NCBI GenBank assembly: GCA_046759305.1
Contig: JBHIBY010000029.1
Location: forward strand, 1-33,269
Source of the DNA: JADFRG01 sp046759305
Lineage (GTDB): Bacteria; Chloroflexota; Anaerolineae; Anaerolineales; E44-bin32
Length of the DNA: 33,269 bases
Direction of reading: 5' to 3'
In this document: positions 1 to 7,880 of the stretch, piece by piece
Layout: each line of letters starts with the position of its first letter
How positions within the stretch are numbered: position 1 is the first letter of the stretch
Made by a program: the position numbers and the translations under genes
Notes under the pieces: generated by a model
Told to the model about the DNA's origin: nothing
The model's input: only the letters and a program-made list of their open reading frames with translations
Database searches by the model: none

Positions 1-72
1 GGCGGTATTGGATTTGAACCAACGACCTCATGCATGTCAAGCATGCGCTCTAACCAGCTGAGCTAACCGCCC
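1..72 (-). tRNA. tRNA-Val (GAC), 3' end cut by window edge
   Basis: Read on the minus strand, the sequence folds as a tRNA. The acceptor strand GGGCGGT (72-66) pairs with ACCGCC at 6-1. The D arm contains AGCTCAGCTGGTTAGAGC, the anticodon stem CATGC/GCATG encloses the loop TTGACAT, and the T loop is GGTTCAAATCC. The anticodon is GAC, hence valine. The last acceptor base and the discriminator fall outside the window, so whether CCA is encoded cannot be seen. Confidence 0.95.
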
Positions 73-81
73 AGTTCAGGG

Positions 82-109
82 ATTATACAACTGGAACGTC
101 GAGAATCAA
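82..109 (-). promoter_or_regulatory. sigma-70-type promoter of tRNA-Val
   Basis: On the minus strand there is a perfect TATAAT (87-82), preceded after 16 bases by TTGATT (109-104) as a partial -35 box. The predicted transcription start lies about 3 bases before the mature tRNA 5' end at 72. This fits a tRNA transcribed on its own, separately from the patatin gene. Confidence 0.6.
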
Positions 110-126
110 TGGTTCAGCAGACCGTG

Positions 127-1017
127 TCACAAATTCAGACTGCGAATCCACGCCATCAGACGTGCGCCGAGTGGAACCGCTAAATCGAGGGGAGCCTGCT
201 CAAGTTGCGCTTGCGCTTGTTTGAGCCCTTCGGCGATGAGCCTATCAGGCTGGGTGTAATCCCAGAAGGAAACATCCGGCGGAGGGAGAAGCTCGATCAC
301 ACGCGTGGGGATCCCGTCCTTGTGCGTGTGCCGGATCTCTGAGGCGGTCTGTTCGCGCAGCATGAGCGATACCGCATACTGTGACACGCCCAGCACTCCG
401 CTGGCGCGTTCCGACCTGCCTTCTGCGTCGGAGACGTTGAGTGCGACCACGGAAGTGGCGCCGCGCTCGATAGCGATTAGGATGGGCAGCTTGCTTCGAG
501 CCCCTCCATCCATGTAGCGTCCGCGTTCCATCTCCCAAGGCGGGTAGTATGGGGGGATCGCAGTGGTGGCCATTGCGCCGTCAATCAAGCGGTCCGTCTC
601 TCGATCCCCGAAAACCACCAGGTCTCCGCTTTCCATCTCGATCGCTGTCACGTAAGCGGGCACCGAGTGCAGAGCGAGCAAATCACCGAACGTGTCGATC
701 CCCTCAGGGAGCTCCTCACGTAAGAACTCGCTCAGGCTCTCGCTCGAGACCACGCTGTCTTCTCTTCGAAGGAGCCTGTGTATTGCGTCCAGCGGTGTCG
801 GCACGCCGACCTGCTTGGGCCCTGCGTTACGCCAGGCGGACTGCAGCGTGCGCACACCCTCCGGATCGGGATTGGCAGCGATCCAGATGGCGTTGAGGCC
901 GCCCGCCGATGTGCCGACCGCCATCTGAGGGCGCAGTCCTGCCTCAAATAAGACTTCCAACGCGCCGGCTTGCATCGCGCCGAAGTTGGAGGCACCGCTC
1001 ATGACCACCGCTAGCAT
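127..1017 (-). CDS. patatin-like phospholipase family protein
   Basis: A serine hydrolase of the patatin/RssA type, predicted to hydrolyse acyl esters of lipids with a Ser-Asp dyad. Counted from the chosen start, the glycine-rich oxyanion region SGASNFGAMQAG is near residues 7-18, the nucleophile elbow GTSAG has Ser37, and the DGG motif has Asp170 (RYMDGGARSKLP). The length of 296 residues suits a single-domain bacterial member. The ATG at 1017 is preferred over one at 1047 because GGGAGG sits 8 bases before it, and the family normally begins just before this beta strand. The upstream ATG has no ribosome binding site. The protein has no signal peptide, so it is probably cytoplasmic. It lies 140 bases (by the chosen start) beyond the exporter operon; a shared transcript is possible but not shown. 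The substrate is unknown. Confidence 0.9.
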   Translation of the reverse strand: MLAVVMSGASNFGAMQAGALEVLFEAGLRPQMAVGTSAGGLNAIWIAANPDPEGVRTLQSAWRNAGPKQVGVPTPLDAIHRLLRREDSVVSSESLSEFLREELPEGIDTFGDLLALHSVPAYVTAIEMESGDLVVFGDRETDRLIDGAMATTAIPPYYPPWEMERGRYMDGGARSKLPILIAIERGATSVVALNVSDAEGRSERASGVLGVSQYAVSLMLREQTASEIRHTHKDGIPTRVIELLPPPDVSFWDYTQPDRLIAEGLKQAQAQLEQAPLDLAVPLGARLMAWIRSLNL

Positions 1018-1157
1018 GTGGCGCGCCTCCCATGTGGGAGAATCCATTCACGCGCGGGACCGCTAGGAACGAGCATCTGATTTACATATGTCGGTAACAA
1101 AGTTCACGACCTGTTCTATCACCAATATTGCTCGCAGAACGTCCTCCAACCGGATTG

Positions 1158-2567
1158 CTACGATGAGAATTCAACATCCGCCGGCATGCCCGGCTTGAGC
1201 CTTCCATCCGGATCATCGACCCTCAAAACGATGGCATAAACTGTACTTCGCCGATCCTCCTCGGTCTGCACATTGCGGGGAGTGAACTCAGCCCGGTCCG
1301 CAATACGCGTCACGACAGCTTCGAAACTCTCCCCAGGATAGGAATCTACCGTGACATACGCGGTATCACCAAGCGACACCTGCCCATAGCGATCTTCCGG
1401 CAGGAAGACCGTCACGCGCAGGTCGTCTAACTGTCCTATGGTCACGGCAACCATTCCGGGCTGTAAAAGCTCCCCAGGTTCGACGGTACGCGTCAACACC
1501 ACTCCAGAGACCGGCGCCTCGACGGTCAGGTCCTCCATCTGGAGCTCAATGAGAGCCAGCGCCGCCCGAGCCTGGTCCACTGCGCGCTCGGCGAGAAGTA
1601 GTTGCGCATCTGCCTGCGCGACGCTCGCTTCCGCTTGCCGTAGCTGAGTCGCGGCCTGCTGCGATCCAATTAGCGCCAATTGGACCTCACGCGAGTGCTC
1701 ACCCGTTAGCAACTTATCCAACTCGTCTTGGGCCGTAGCTAGTCGCTGGTGCGCGACCGTGAGCCGGGCGCGTGCCTCCAATAGATCGTCCGCGGCATCC
1801 TCAGAGAGCAGACTTTCGTAGGCCTCGCTTGCGCTTTCGAGCTCAGCTACTGCGGCGTCATACAGATCATCTACATAATCCCGCACCCAGGCTCGATCTT
1901 GAGCATCGATCCGTCGATTTCGCAATTGCTCGGCTACGAGAAAAGCGACCTGGGCTTCGGCGAGCCGTGTCTCCGCAGCGCGCAGATCGGCTCCGCCCGC
2001 AACCTGATCGAAGTTCTCCCGCTCGGCTTGCCAAGCGGTATCTGCTTCCTCGACCTCGTGAACGGCTGCCTGGATTTGTTCCGGAAGCTCAAAATACCAG
2101 TCGGGCAGTGAGAATTCGGTGGGGAAGTCGCGATCCCATGTTAGCTCTCTAGCCGGTTGGTCTAGCAGGCGTGCCGCGGCGAGCGTCATTTGTGCCTGGA
2201 GCTCTGCTGCTGAGAGTGAGGCTGCGGCAAGCTCAACACCTGCTGAAGCCGTGGCCCGCGCCGCATGAGCAGTATCTAAGCTTGCGATGGCGGCCTCAAC
2301 AGCCGTCTGTGCCTGAGTCCACTGCGCCTCGAGAATTCTCCCTTCCATGCGCAGCAGAATATCCCCGGCATCAACCGATTCCCCCTCTGAAACGGCAACT
2401 TCAGCGACTCGACCCCCAATTGCCGGGGAGATCGTCACTTCCGTTGCTTCGACCACTCCGGAGGCCGCAAGCTCTCCCGTCCCGTCATTGGATAGTGCAT
2501 CGCAAGATACGAGGACAAAAGCTAGTAGCAGTAGGGGTAGGTAGTTTCTAGTCTTATGCAGGCTCAT
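1158..2567 (-). CDS. HlyD-family periplasmic adaptor lipoprotein of ABC exporter
   Basis: Membrane-fusion/adaptor subunit of the ABC exporter encoded upstream. The N-terminus is a lipoprotein signal ending in LVSC with Cys22 as lipidation site. An N-terminal half of the biotinyl-lipoyl-like domain follows (about 38-77, with SPAIGGRVAEVAVSEGESV). A long Ala/Glu-rich coiled-coil hairpin covers roughly 80-345. The second lipoyl half (VEAPVSGVVLTRTVEPGE) and a beta-barrel domain complete it, ending KPGMPADVEF. At 469 residues it is longer than E. coli YbhG (about 330), the extra length being in the coiled coil. Its ATG overlaps the ATPase stop (ATGA), so the two are translationally coupled. A lipid-anchored adaptor suggests either a diderm or a periplasm-like space; the sequence alone does not decide this. 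Confidence 0.9.
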   Translation of the reverse strand: MSLHKTRNYLPLLLLAFVLVSCDALSNDGTGELAASGVVEATEVTISPAIGGRVAEVAVSEGESVDAGDILLRMEGRILEAQWTQAQTAVEAAIASLDTAHAARATASAGVELAAASLSAAELQAQMTLAAARLLDQPARELTWDRDFPTEFSLPDWYFELPEQIQAAVHEVEEADTAWQAERENFDQVAGGADLRAAETRLAEAQVAFLVAEQLRNRRIDAQDRAWVRDYVDDLYDAAVAELESASEAYESLLSEDAADDLLEARARLTVAHQRLATAQDELDKLLTGEHSREVQLALIGSQQAATQLRQAEASVAQADAQLLLAERAVDQARAALALIELQMEDLTVEAPVSGVVLTRTVEPGELLQPGMVAVTIGQLDDLRVTVFLPEDRYGQVSLGDTAYVTVDSYPGESFEAVVTRIADRAEFTPRNVQTEEDRRSTVYAIVLRVDDPDGRLKPGMPADVEFSS

Positions 2568-3553
2568 TCTGGCCTCCTTGCGTCGTCGCGTTCGGCGGAC
2601 CGCATGCGAGCGATAAACACGTCCTCAAGGGACGGTTCAACGATTTCTGCTCGGCCAGGATCCAACCCGGCTCTCTTCAGCTCTCTCATAATGGCTCGTT
2701 TTCTTTTACGTATGTTGGGGCCAATCAGATGCACGAGTGATCCAAACATCTCAATCTCTTCGAGCTCGAACTTTTCGTGGATGGGCGATTGGCGAAGAAT
2801 CCGCACCGCTTCGGCTGCATTGGAGGGTGCCAGCTCAAGGACCTCTCCCTGCAGGATACTGGCTTTTAATTTGCTAGGAGAACCGGATGCAATGATTTTG
2901 CCTTGCCGGATGAAAGCGAGCCGATGGCAATGCTCAGCCTCTTCCATGTAGTGCGTGGTCACAAACACCGTGACTCCAGCAGCCGCCTGGTCGTATAGCA
3001 GTTCCCAGAATGCCCTCCGGGAGAGGGGGTCAACGCCCGCGGTAGGTTCATCCAAGAAGAGCACCTGCGGCTGGTGCATGATAGCGGCCCCTAGCGCTAG
3101 CCGCTGCCTCCAACCGCCGGAAAGCTCGTGCGCTCTCACCTGCTGGCGACCATGCAACCCGGTCAGTTCAATCGTCTCCTGGATACGCCGCTCTAGCTCC
3201 CGATTGGCCAAACCGTATGCGGTTCCATGGAACCGCAGATTCTGCACGGCAGTCAAATCACGGTAGAGACTGAACTGCTGCGCCATATACCCCACCTGCG
3301 GTCGGATCTGTTCGGGGTGTTGTTTCACAGATATTCCAAGCACTTCCATAAATCCGGAGCTCGGCGGCAGCAATCCCAGCAACATTCTGATGGTGGTCGT
3401 CTTGCCAGAGCCGTTGGGTCCCAGAAAACCGAAGATCTCTCCACGATGGACTTCAAAGCTGATTCCGTCTACCGCAGCGAAATCGCCGAACTTACGGACG
3501 AGATCCTCGCCAATCAACGTGGTTTCCAGTTCAGGGCTTGATCTCATACTCAC
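2564..3553 (-). CDS. ABC transporter ATP-binding protein (second of two)
   Basis: ATPase of an ABC-2 type exporter. It shows Walker A GPNGSGKTTT, the ABC signature LSGGWRQRLALG, Walker B VLFLDEPTAGVDP and the switch histidine in TTHYMEEAEHC, followed by a C-terminal region of about 100 residues of the type seen in drug/lipid exporters. It has 329 residues. A GTG start overlaps the preceding permease stop (GTGA); an ATG two codons later is an alternative. Together with the other ATPase at 5788-6777 it probably forms a heterodimer, as the two halves of the E. coli YbhF or RbbA fusion do within one chain. Confidence 0.93.
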   Translation of the reverse strand: MSMRSSPELETTLIGEDLVRKFGDFAAVDGISFEVHRGEIFGFLGPNGSGKTTTIRMLLGLLPPSSGFMEVLGISVKQHPEQIRPQVGYMAQQFSLYRDLTAVQNLRFHGTAYGLANRELERRIQETIELTGLHGRQQVRAHELSGGWRQRLALGAAIMHQPQVLFLDEPTAGVDPLSRRAFWELLYDQAAAGVTVFVTTHYMEEAEHCHRLAFIRQGKIIASGSPSKLKASILQGEVLELAPSNAAEAVRILRQSPIHEKFELEEIEMFGSLVHLIGPNIRKRKRAIMRELKRAGLDPGRAEIVEPSLEDVFIARMRSAERDDARRPE

Positions 3554-4671
3554 GCTAGTGACCGGCGGACGTAGCGAAAACTAGTGGTTCCGATGAGCAG
3601 CCCCAATCCGATCAGCGCGAGAATTTGCGGCCACAGCACGCGCAGGTCGCTGGCTTTGAGCAATATCCCGCGCATGATTTCCAGCCAGTGATGCGCAGGG
3701 ACGATGTTTGCCAAATACTGGAGCAGGATTGGCATCGACTCCACCGGGGCCGCATAGCCGGTAAACATGAAGTCGACCATACCCACCAGCAACACCAACA
3801 GGAACGCTTGATGCTGCGTTCTGGAGACCACGGAGATCGCCATCCCCTTTCCCAGCTCTACCAGGATGTAGCCAAGCGCCAGCACCAGAAGGAGCAGCAG
3901 CGAGCCTCTTACGGGCACGGCAAAGAAGAAGTGCACGATCCCAAGCATCAATAAGAAATCGATAAAGCCGATCGCGATCACCGGGATGGATTTGCCTATG
4001 ATCAGCTCCAAGGATGAGTAGGGCATCACGAGCAGCTGTTCCAAGGTTCCCAGCTCGCGCTCTCTGGAGAATGAAAGCGCGGCAAACAGCAGCACGGTGA
4101 ACTCCATAATTAACCCGAGCTCGGCCGGGGTGGTGTAATAGGCTTCGCTCAAAGCTTCGTTGAACCACACCCTCAAGCTGGGGATGAATCCCTCCACATC
4201 TCCGGGATCGAGCCCGATCCGTTCCAGCGCGATGCTCAAACCCAGTTCCGTAGCCACCCCTTCGACTGCGCGCAGTGCTGCGGTGGCCGGGATGCTCTCT
4301 GCTCCGTTGAGCAGCACCGCCAGTTGCGGCACCCCTCGAACAAGCCGCTCAGAGTAATCGGGCGGGATGATCAGCGCTGCATAGATCTCCCCGCGAGCCA
4401 GCGCATCGTAAATGGGCTCCTCATCGGACACGTACTGCTCCGGATCAAAGGTACTGGTGTTCATCACCGCTGAAACGAAGGTCCGGCTTGCCGGGCTTCG
4501 GTCCTGATCAAGCACCATAATCGGCAAGTTGGTGATCGGCCTCGACGTGGCCCATCCGATAAGCAAGAGCTCCATGGCCCCGCCGATCAACATGAAAGCC
4601 GGGAGCCACCAGTCGTTCCGCAGATGCAGTATGTCTTTCCAGGCAAGGGACAGAATGCGCCGGCCACTCAT
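3550..4671 (-). CDS. ABC-2 type permease (YbhR/YhhJ-like)
   Basis: Integral membrane subunit of the exporter, 373 residues. One transmembrane helix lies near residues 20-40. A large extracytoplasmic domain of about 130 residues follows (with DQDRSPASRTF), and then five hydrophobic helices in the C-terminal half, including the ABC-2 hallmark SRERELGTLEQLLVMPYSSLEL. The ATG overlaps the stop of the other permease (ATGA). It is a paralogue of that neighbour and the two are expected to pair as a heterodimer. The substrate cannot be read from the sequence; relatives export drugs, cations or lipids. Confidence 0.92.
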   Translation of the reverse strand: MSGRRILSLAWKDILHLRNDWWLPAFMLIGGAMELLLIGWATSRPITNLPIMVLDQDRSPASRTFVSAVMNTSTFDPEQYVSDEEPIYDALARGEIYAALIIPPDYSERLVRGVPQLAVLLNGAESIPATAALRAVEGVATELGLSIALERIGLDPGDVEGFIPSLRVWFNEALSEAYYTTPAELGLIMEFTVLLFAALSFSRERELGTLEQLLVMPYSSLELIIGKSIPVIAIGFIDFLLMLGIVHFFFAVPVRGSLLLLLVLALGYILVELGKGMAISVVSRTQHQAFLLVLLVGMVDFMFTGYAAPVESMPILLQYLANIVPAHHWLEIMRGILLKASDLRVLWPQILALIGLGLLIGTTSFRYVRRSLA

Positions 4672-5786
4672 CCGATTTTTTTCTTGAAGAAGAGCGCGGC
4701 CAGGGCGGTGAAGGCAGTGCCCAGGAACAAAAGCATGATCGCGTACGGCCAGAGAACATCAATGCCAACTCCGGGCAGAAAGATGCCGCGGGCGATAATC
4801 CCGTAGTGCGTGCCCGGCAACCCGAGCGCTTCCAGCCGGGCGATCTCCGGCATGGCGGCGATTGGAAAGAAGATCCCGGTCAGGAAGAAGGCCGGGAAAA
4901 ACAGCAGCAAAAACGAGAGCGCCAGCGCGGCTGCCTGCGTCCGCATGAACACACCCACCAATACGCCCATGCTCAAGGCTGCATACATGAATAGTGCGGA
5001 AAGTCCGAAGAAGAGTGCGAAATTGCCGTTGAACGGAACACGGAACCACAACCGCGCCACACCGGTGATCAGGACCACGTTGACCAGGCCTACAACAATA
5101 TAGGGACCAATCTTTCCCAACAGCAATTCCGTGCGCCCGATTGGCGTGGCTAGCAGCTGCTCAAGCGTTCCATGCTCGCGCTCGCGTGCCAGCGTCAGGG
5201 CCACGGAAAGCGCGGGGAAGGCCAGCACAATCGAAATCAACCCAGGAATAAGGTCTACGCGGGGCTCGAGGCCCGGGTTGTACCAGGCACGGACTCGGAG
5301 ATCGATGGGTTGCGGGGAGGCGCTGCCTATCGACTCTGCGATCGCAGCATAAGCAAACTCCTCTGCACGACGCCCGATTTGCTCCACCGCAAACCCCCCA
5401 GTCTCGGGTTCGGTACCATCGATCACAATTTGCAGCGGCATCCCCTGGAGCGAGATGATGCTGGCCGCGAAAGTGGGCGGGATGATCACCGCACCTTTGA
5501 TCTCCCCACGCGTGAGCAGGTTTTCAATCTCGGCCAAGCTACTCGCGCTTGCATAAAGCTTCAAATCCTCACCGGCGGTTATTTGAGACACGAATCTGCG
5601 AGAAGATGGTGAGCGGTCCTGATCCAGCACCGCGATGGGAACATTCTGGATGTCCACCGAAAGCGCGTACGCCATGAGGATGAGGACCAGGAAAGGCGTG
5701 AAAAGCACCAATGACAGCGTCCCCACATCCCGCAGGATGTGCGCGACTTCCTTGCGAGCTACCGCTGTCAGATGTCGAATGGCCAC
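4668..5786 (-). CDS. ABC-2 type permease (YbhS-like)
   Basis: First of two membrane subunits, 372 residues, with the same plan as its neighbour. An N-terminal helix (LSLVLFTPFLVLILMAYAL) is followed by an extracytoplasmic domain starting VPIAVLDQDRSPSSRRFV. The C-terminal half has a run of helices with the ABC-2 motif REREHGTLEQLLATPIGRTELL. Only one base separates it from the stop of the upstream ATPase, and its stop overlaps the next start, so the genes are expressed as one unit. Confidence 0.92.
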   Translation of the reverse strand: MAIRHLTAVARKEVAHILRDVGTLSLVLFTPFLVLILMAYALSVDIQNVPIAVLDQDRSPSSRRFVSQITAGEDLKLYASASSLAEIENLLTRGEIKGAVIIPPTFAASIISLQGMPLQIVIDGTEPETGGFAVEQIGRRAEEFAYAAIAESIGSASPQPIDLRVRAWYNPGLEPRVDLIPGLISIVLAFPALSVALTLAREREHGTLEQLLATPIGRTELLLGKIGPYIVVGLVNVVLITGVARLWFRVPFNGNFALFFGLSALFMYAALSMGVLVGVFMRTQAAALALSFLLLFFPAFFLTGIFFPIAAMPEIARLEALGLPGTHYGIIARGIFLPGVGIDVLWPYAIMLLFLGTAFTALAALFFKKKIG

Positions 5787-5787
5787 C

Positions 5788-6777
5788 TCAGCTCCCCGCT
5801 CTGTCTAGCTCACGCTCGGTCATCAGCGATAGGAAGGCCTCTTCCATTCGGATCGGCGCCGGTCGAATGCTTTCATAGCTCACTCCCTTCTTGCGAAGGG
5901 TGCGCCTGATACGAGAAGTCCGTTTTCGGGCCGAGTCAACACGAATATGCAGCGCATCTCCGTGGGGTTGGATTTCAATGACGCCCTCGAGATCCTGAAG
6001 AACCGATCGCGCCCGATGCCAGTCATCCGTCTTCAGCGCGACCAGCTCTCCGGTGATGTCCGCGCGAATAGCCCTCGGCGTATCACAAGCAAACAGTTTC
6101 CCCTCGTACATCAGGCCGACCCGGCTGCAGCGATCGGCCTCGTCCATATATGGAGTACTTACCACGATGGTCGTTCCCTCCAAGTGGAGCTCGGTGAGGA
6201 TGTCCCAGAACTCGCGCCGGGATATGGGATCGACTCCGGTGGTGGGCTCATCGAGCAGCAGGATCTTGGGCCGGTGGATGAGGGTGCAGGCCAGCGCCAG
6301 TTTCTTCTTCATCCCGCCGGAGAGCAGCTTCCCGCGGCGGTCCACAAACCGGGTCAGGTCGGCGAAGGAAAGCAGGCGTTCGGTCCGCGCCTGGCGCTCG
6401 GATTGCGGCACATCGTAGAGCTCAGAGAAGAAGCGCAGGTTCTCCATCACCGTGAGCTCGCCGTACAGGCTGAATTCCTGCGCCATGTAGCCGATTTGCG
6501 GCTTGATGGCCTCGGAGCAGGCTTTGAGATCCAAACCGGCAACTGAGGCTTCTCCCTCCGTGATGGTGAGCAGCCCTGCGAGCAGGCGCAGGGTAGTGGT
6601 CTTTCCTGCTCCGTCTGGACCAACCAGCCCGAAAACCTCACCCTGAAACACGGTTAGGTCGAGAGAATCGACGGCTCGAACATCCTTATAGGACTTTGTG
6701 AGTTGGCGCGTTTCGATGATCGGCTGGTCGAGGGACACGTTTTGTTTGTTCAGCGGCGCGCGCGCCGCACCAGCCAC
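5788..6777 (-). CDS. ABC transporter ATP-binding protein (first of two)
   Basis: ATPase subunit with Walker A GPDGAGKTTT, signature LLSGGMKKKLALA, Walker B ILLLDEPTTGVDP and a C-terminal regulatory extension. It lacks the usual switch His: the expected position reads STPYMDEADRC, with Pro after Thr where most relatives have His. If so, this would be the degenerate or asymmetric site of the heterodimer, while the partner ATPase keeps TTHYMEEAEHC. The start is uncertain. The GTG at 6777 overlaps the preceding gene by 28 bases, and an in-frame GTG at 6738 lies just past that gene's stop; neither has a clear ribosome binding site. Confidence 0.9.
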   Translation of the reverse strand: MAGAARAPLNKQNVSLDQPIIETRQLTKSYKDVRAVDSLDLTVFQGEVFGLVGPDGAGKTTTLRLLAGLLTITEGEASVAGLDLKACSEAIKPQIGYMAQEFSLYGELTVMENLRFFSELYDVPQSERQARTERLLSFADLTRFVDRRGKLLSGGMKKKLALACTLIHRPKILLLDEPTTGVDPISRREFWDILTELHLEGTTIVVSTPYMDEADRCSRVGLMYEGKLFACDTPRAIRADITGELVALKTDDWHRARSVLQDLEGVIEIQPHGDALHIRVDSARKRTSRIRRTLRKKGVSYESIRPAPIRMEEAFLSLMTERELDRAGS

Positions 6778-7019
6778 AGCACAAGCAGCGCGCTCAGAGC
6801 GGGTTCGATGGCCAACAATACCAAAACCACGGTCTGGCTGAACCCAATGGCAGGGATCACGAACCAGTCGATCAGACCGACAATCACTGTGGTCACAGCG
6901 GCAAGTCCCATGTCCCCTCCCAGTCCATAGGGCCGCTCGCCTTTCCAGATGATTCCGGCCAGGTATCCGATCACCAGCCCAATACCAAGCATGGCGACCA
7001 GCATAGTCAGGATGTTCAT
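6750..7019 (-). CDS. small membrane protein, GlsB/YeaQ/YmgE-like
   Basis: An 89-residue hydrophobic protein with about three transmembrane segments. It has a glycine-rich first helix (GIGLVIGYLAGIIW), a short GGDMG loop, and a basic C-terminal end (VRRARR). Pattern and size fit the GlsB/YeaQ/YmgE (transglycosylase-associated) family of envelope-stress proteins, whose biochemical role is unknown. AGGAAGG lies 8 bases before the ATG. It is the first gene of the exporter part of the operon and overlaps the ATPase, so it may be an accessory membrane factor; that is inference. Confidence 0.7.
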   Translation of the reverse strand: MNILTMLVAMLGIGLVIGYLAGIIWKGERPYGLGGDMGLAAVTTVIVGLIDWFVIPAIGFSQTVVLVLLAIEPALSALLVLWLVRRARR

Positions 7020-7078
7020 TCGCTAGCCTTCCTTTCAGACCTCACAAGTTGCGGTAGTTCTGCTATTAATTCCTGGTC

Positions 7079-7107
7079 CTACGGCAGCCTTAAAGTGCTT
7101 GCCGTAG
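7079..7107 (-). promoter_or_regulatory. leader hairpin before the exporter genes
   Basis: In the 143-base gap after the TetR gene, the minus-strand RNA can form CTACGGC/GCCGTAG, continued by AGC/GCT after a bulged A, with an 8-base loop. No T-run follows, so it is not a typical terminator. It may protect or attenuate the exporter transcript. TTGACA occurs upstream at about 7145-7140, but I found no convincing -10 box with it. Confidence 0.35.
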
Positions 7108-7162
7108 ATCCGTCTTCCCAAGCGAGCCTTCCTACGACCTGTCAACAGACAATTGGCTGGGT

Positions 7163-7762
7163 CTATCGAGCCCGAAAGCCGTTCAATAGGGCTTCCATCG
7201 GTGCATCACCGAGATCCCTTAGATTGACCCTGTCGGGTGCAACGAACCAGACCAACGCCAAGCCTTCTACCAGTGCGATTAAGCTTAAAGAAGCTTGCTC
7301 GACGTCCAGTTCCGCAAACTCACCCGACTCGATCCCCTGATCGATGATCTCCGAAAGCAACTCCGTGTATCTCCGGTAGTAATCGGCCATCGTGCGGCGC
7401 ACGGATTTCCTTCGAGAGGCCATGGCTAGAAATTCGTATGCCAGCGGGAGCAGACGTCCCAGGCCCGCGATATCTGAGAGCGCCAGGCGCATGAAAGTTT
7501 GCAGCCGCTCCCCGGCTGTTCCCTCGGATTCGATCAGCTTCTCCGCTTGCCTTAGCTCGCGATCGAGAACCCGCTGCATGAGGGCCAGGATGACGGCGTC
7601 TTTGCTCTTGTAATACCAGTACAGAGCGCCCTTCGAGAGCCCCGCCTCCTCCACGATGTCATCCATCCGTGCGCTCGAGAGGCCGCGTTCACTGAAAACT
7701 CGCTCAGCGGCATCCAGGATCTGTTCCTGGCGCTCCAAACTGACATCGGGACGGGGACTCAT
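7163..7762 (-). CDS. TetR/AcrR-family transcriptional regulator
   Basis: A 199-residue one-component repressor. The N-terminal helix-turn-helix is clear (residues about 10-57: ILDAAERVFSERGLSSARMDDIVEEAGLSKGALYWYYKSK). The rest is a variable helical ligand domain. It is transcribed in the same direction as the exporter operon 143 bases downstream, as CecR is with ybhGFSR in E. coli, so it probably represses itself and the exporter until an inducer binds. A dyad operator overlaps the beginning of its own transcript. The ATG at 7762 has only a weak ribosome binding site. Confidence 0.92.
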   Translation of the reverse strand: MSPRPDVSLERQEQILDAAERVFSERGLSSARMDDIVEEAGLSKGALYWYYKSKDAVILALMQRVLDRELRQAEKLIESEGTAGERLQTFMRLALSDIAGLGRLLPLAYEFLAMASRRKSVRRTMADYYRRYTELLSEIIDQGIESGEFAELDVEQASLSLIALVEGLALVWFVAPDRVNLRDLGDAPMEALLNGFRAR

Positions 7763-7798
7763 TGGATTCCGCGCATTTCTTGCACGTGAACCTTAATA

Positions 7799-7816
7799 AC
7801 CGACTGACCAGTCGGT
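7799..7816. promoter_or_regulatory. TetR-type operator dyad
   Basis: ACCGACTG-AC-CAGTCGGT is a perfect inverted repeat with 8-base arms and a 2-base centre, the classic shape of a TetR-family binding site. On the minus strand it covers about +3 to +20 relative to the predicted TetR start of transcription, so binding would block autogenous transcription. It lies about 50 bases upstream of the -10 box of the divergent DsbA-like gene and need not control that gene. Confidence 0.75.
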
Positions 7817-7825
7817 CTATGGCTT

Positions 7826-7854
7826 ACCATAGGGTACGCCACACCGGGAGTCAA
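7826..7854 (-). promoter_or_regulatory. promoter of the TetR gene
   Basis: On the minus strand, TTGACT (7854-7849) is followed after exactly 17 bases by TATGGT (7831-7826). Transcription would begin near 7819, directly in front of the operator. Confidence 0.6.
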
Positions 7855-7863
7855 GGAGGCGGG

Positions 7864-7872
7864 TGCTATAAT
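7864..7872 (+). promoter_or_regulatory. extended -10 promoter, near-leaderless
   Basis: TGCTATAAT is a perfect -10 hexamer with the TGN extension. No -35 box is visible at 17 bases. The predicted start of transcription (about 7879) is within a few bases of the ATG at 7881, and the gene has no ribosome binding site, so the mRNA may be leaderless. Confidence 0.5.
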
Positions 7873-7880
7873 GCCGCCCT

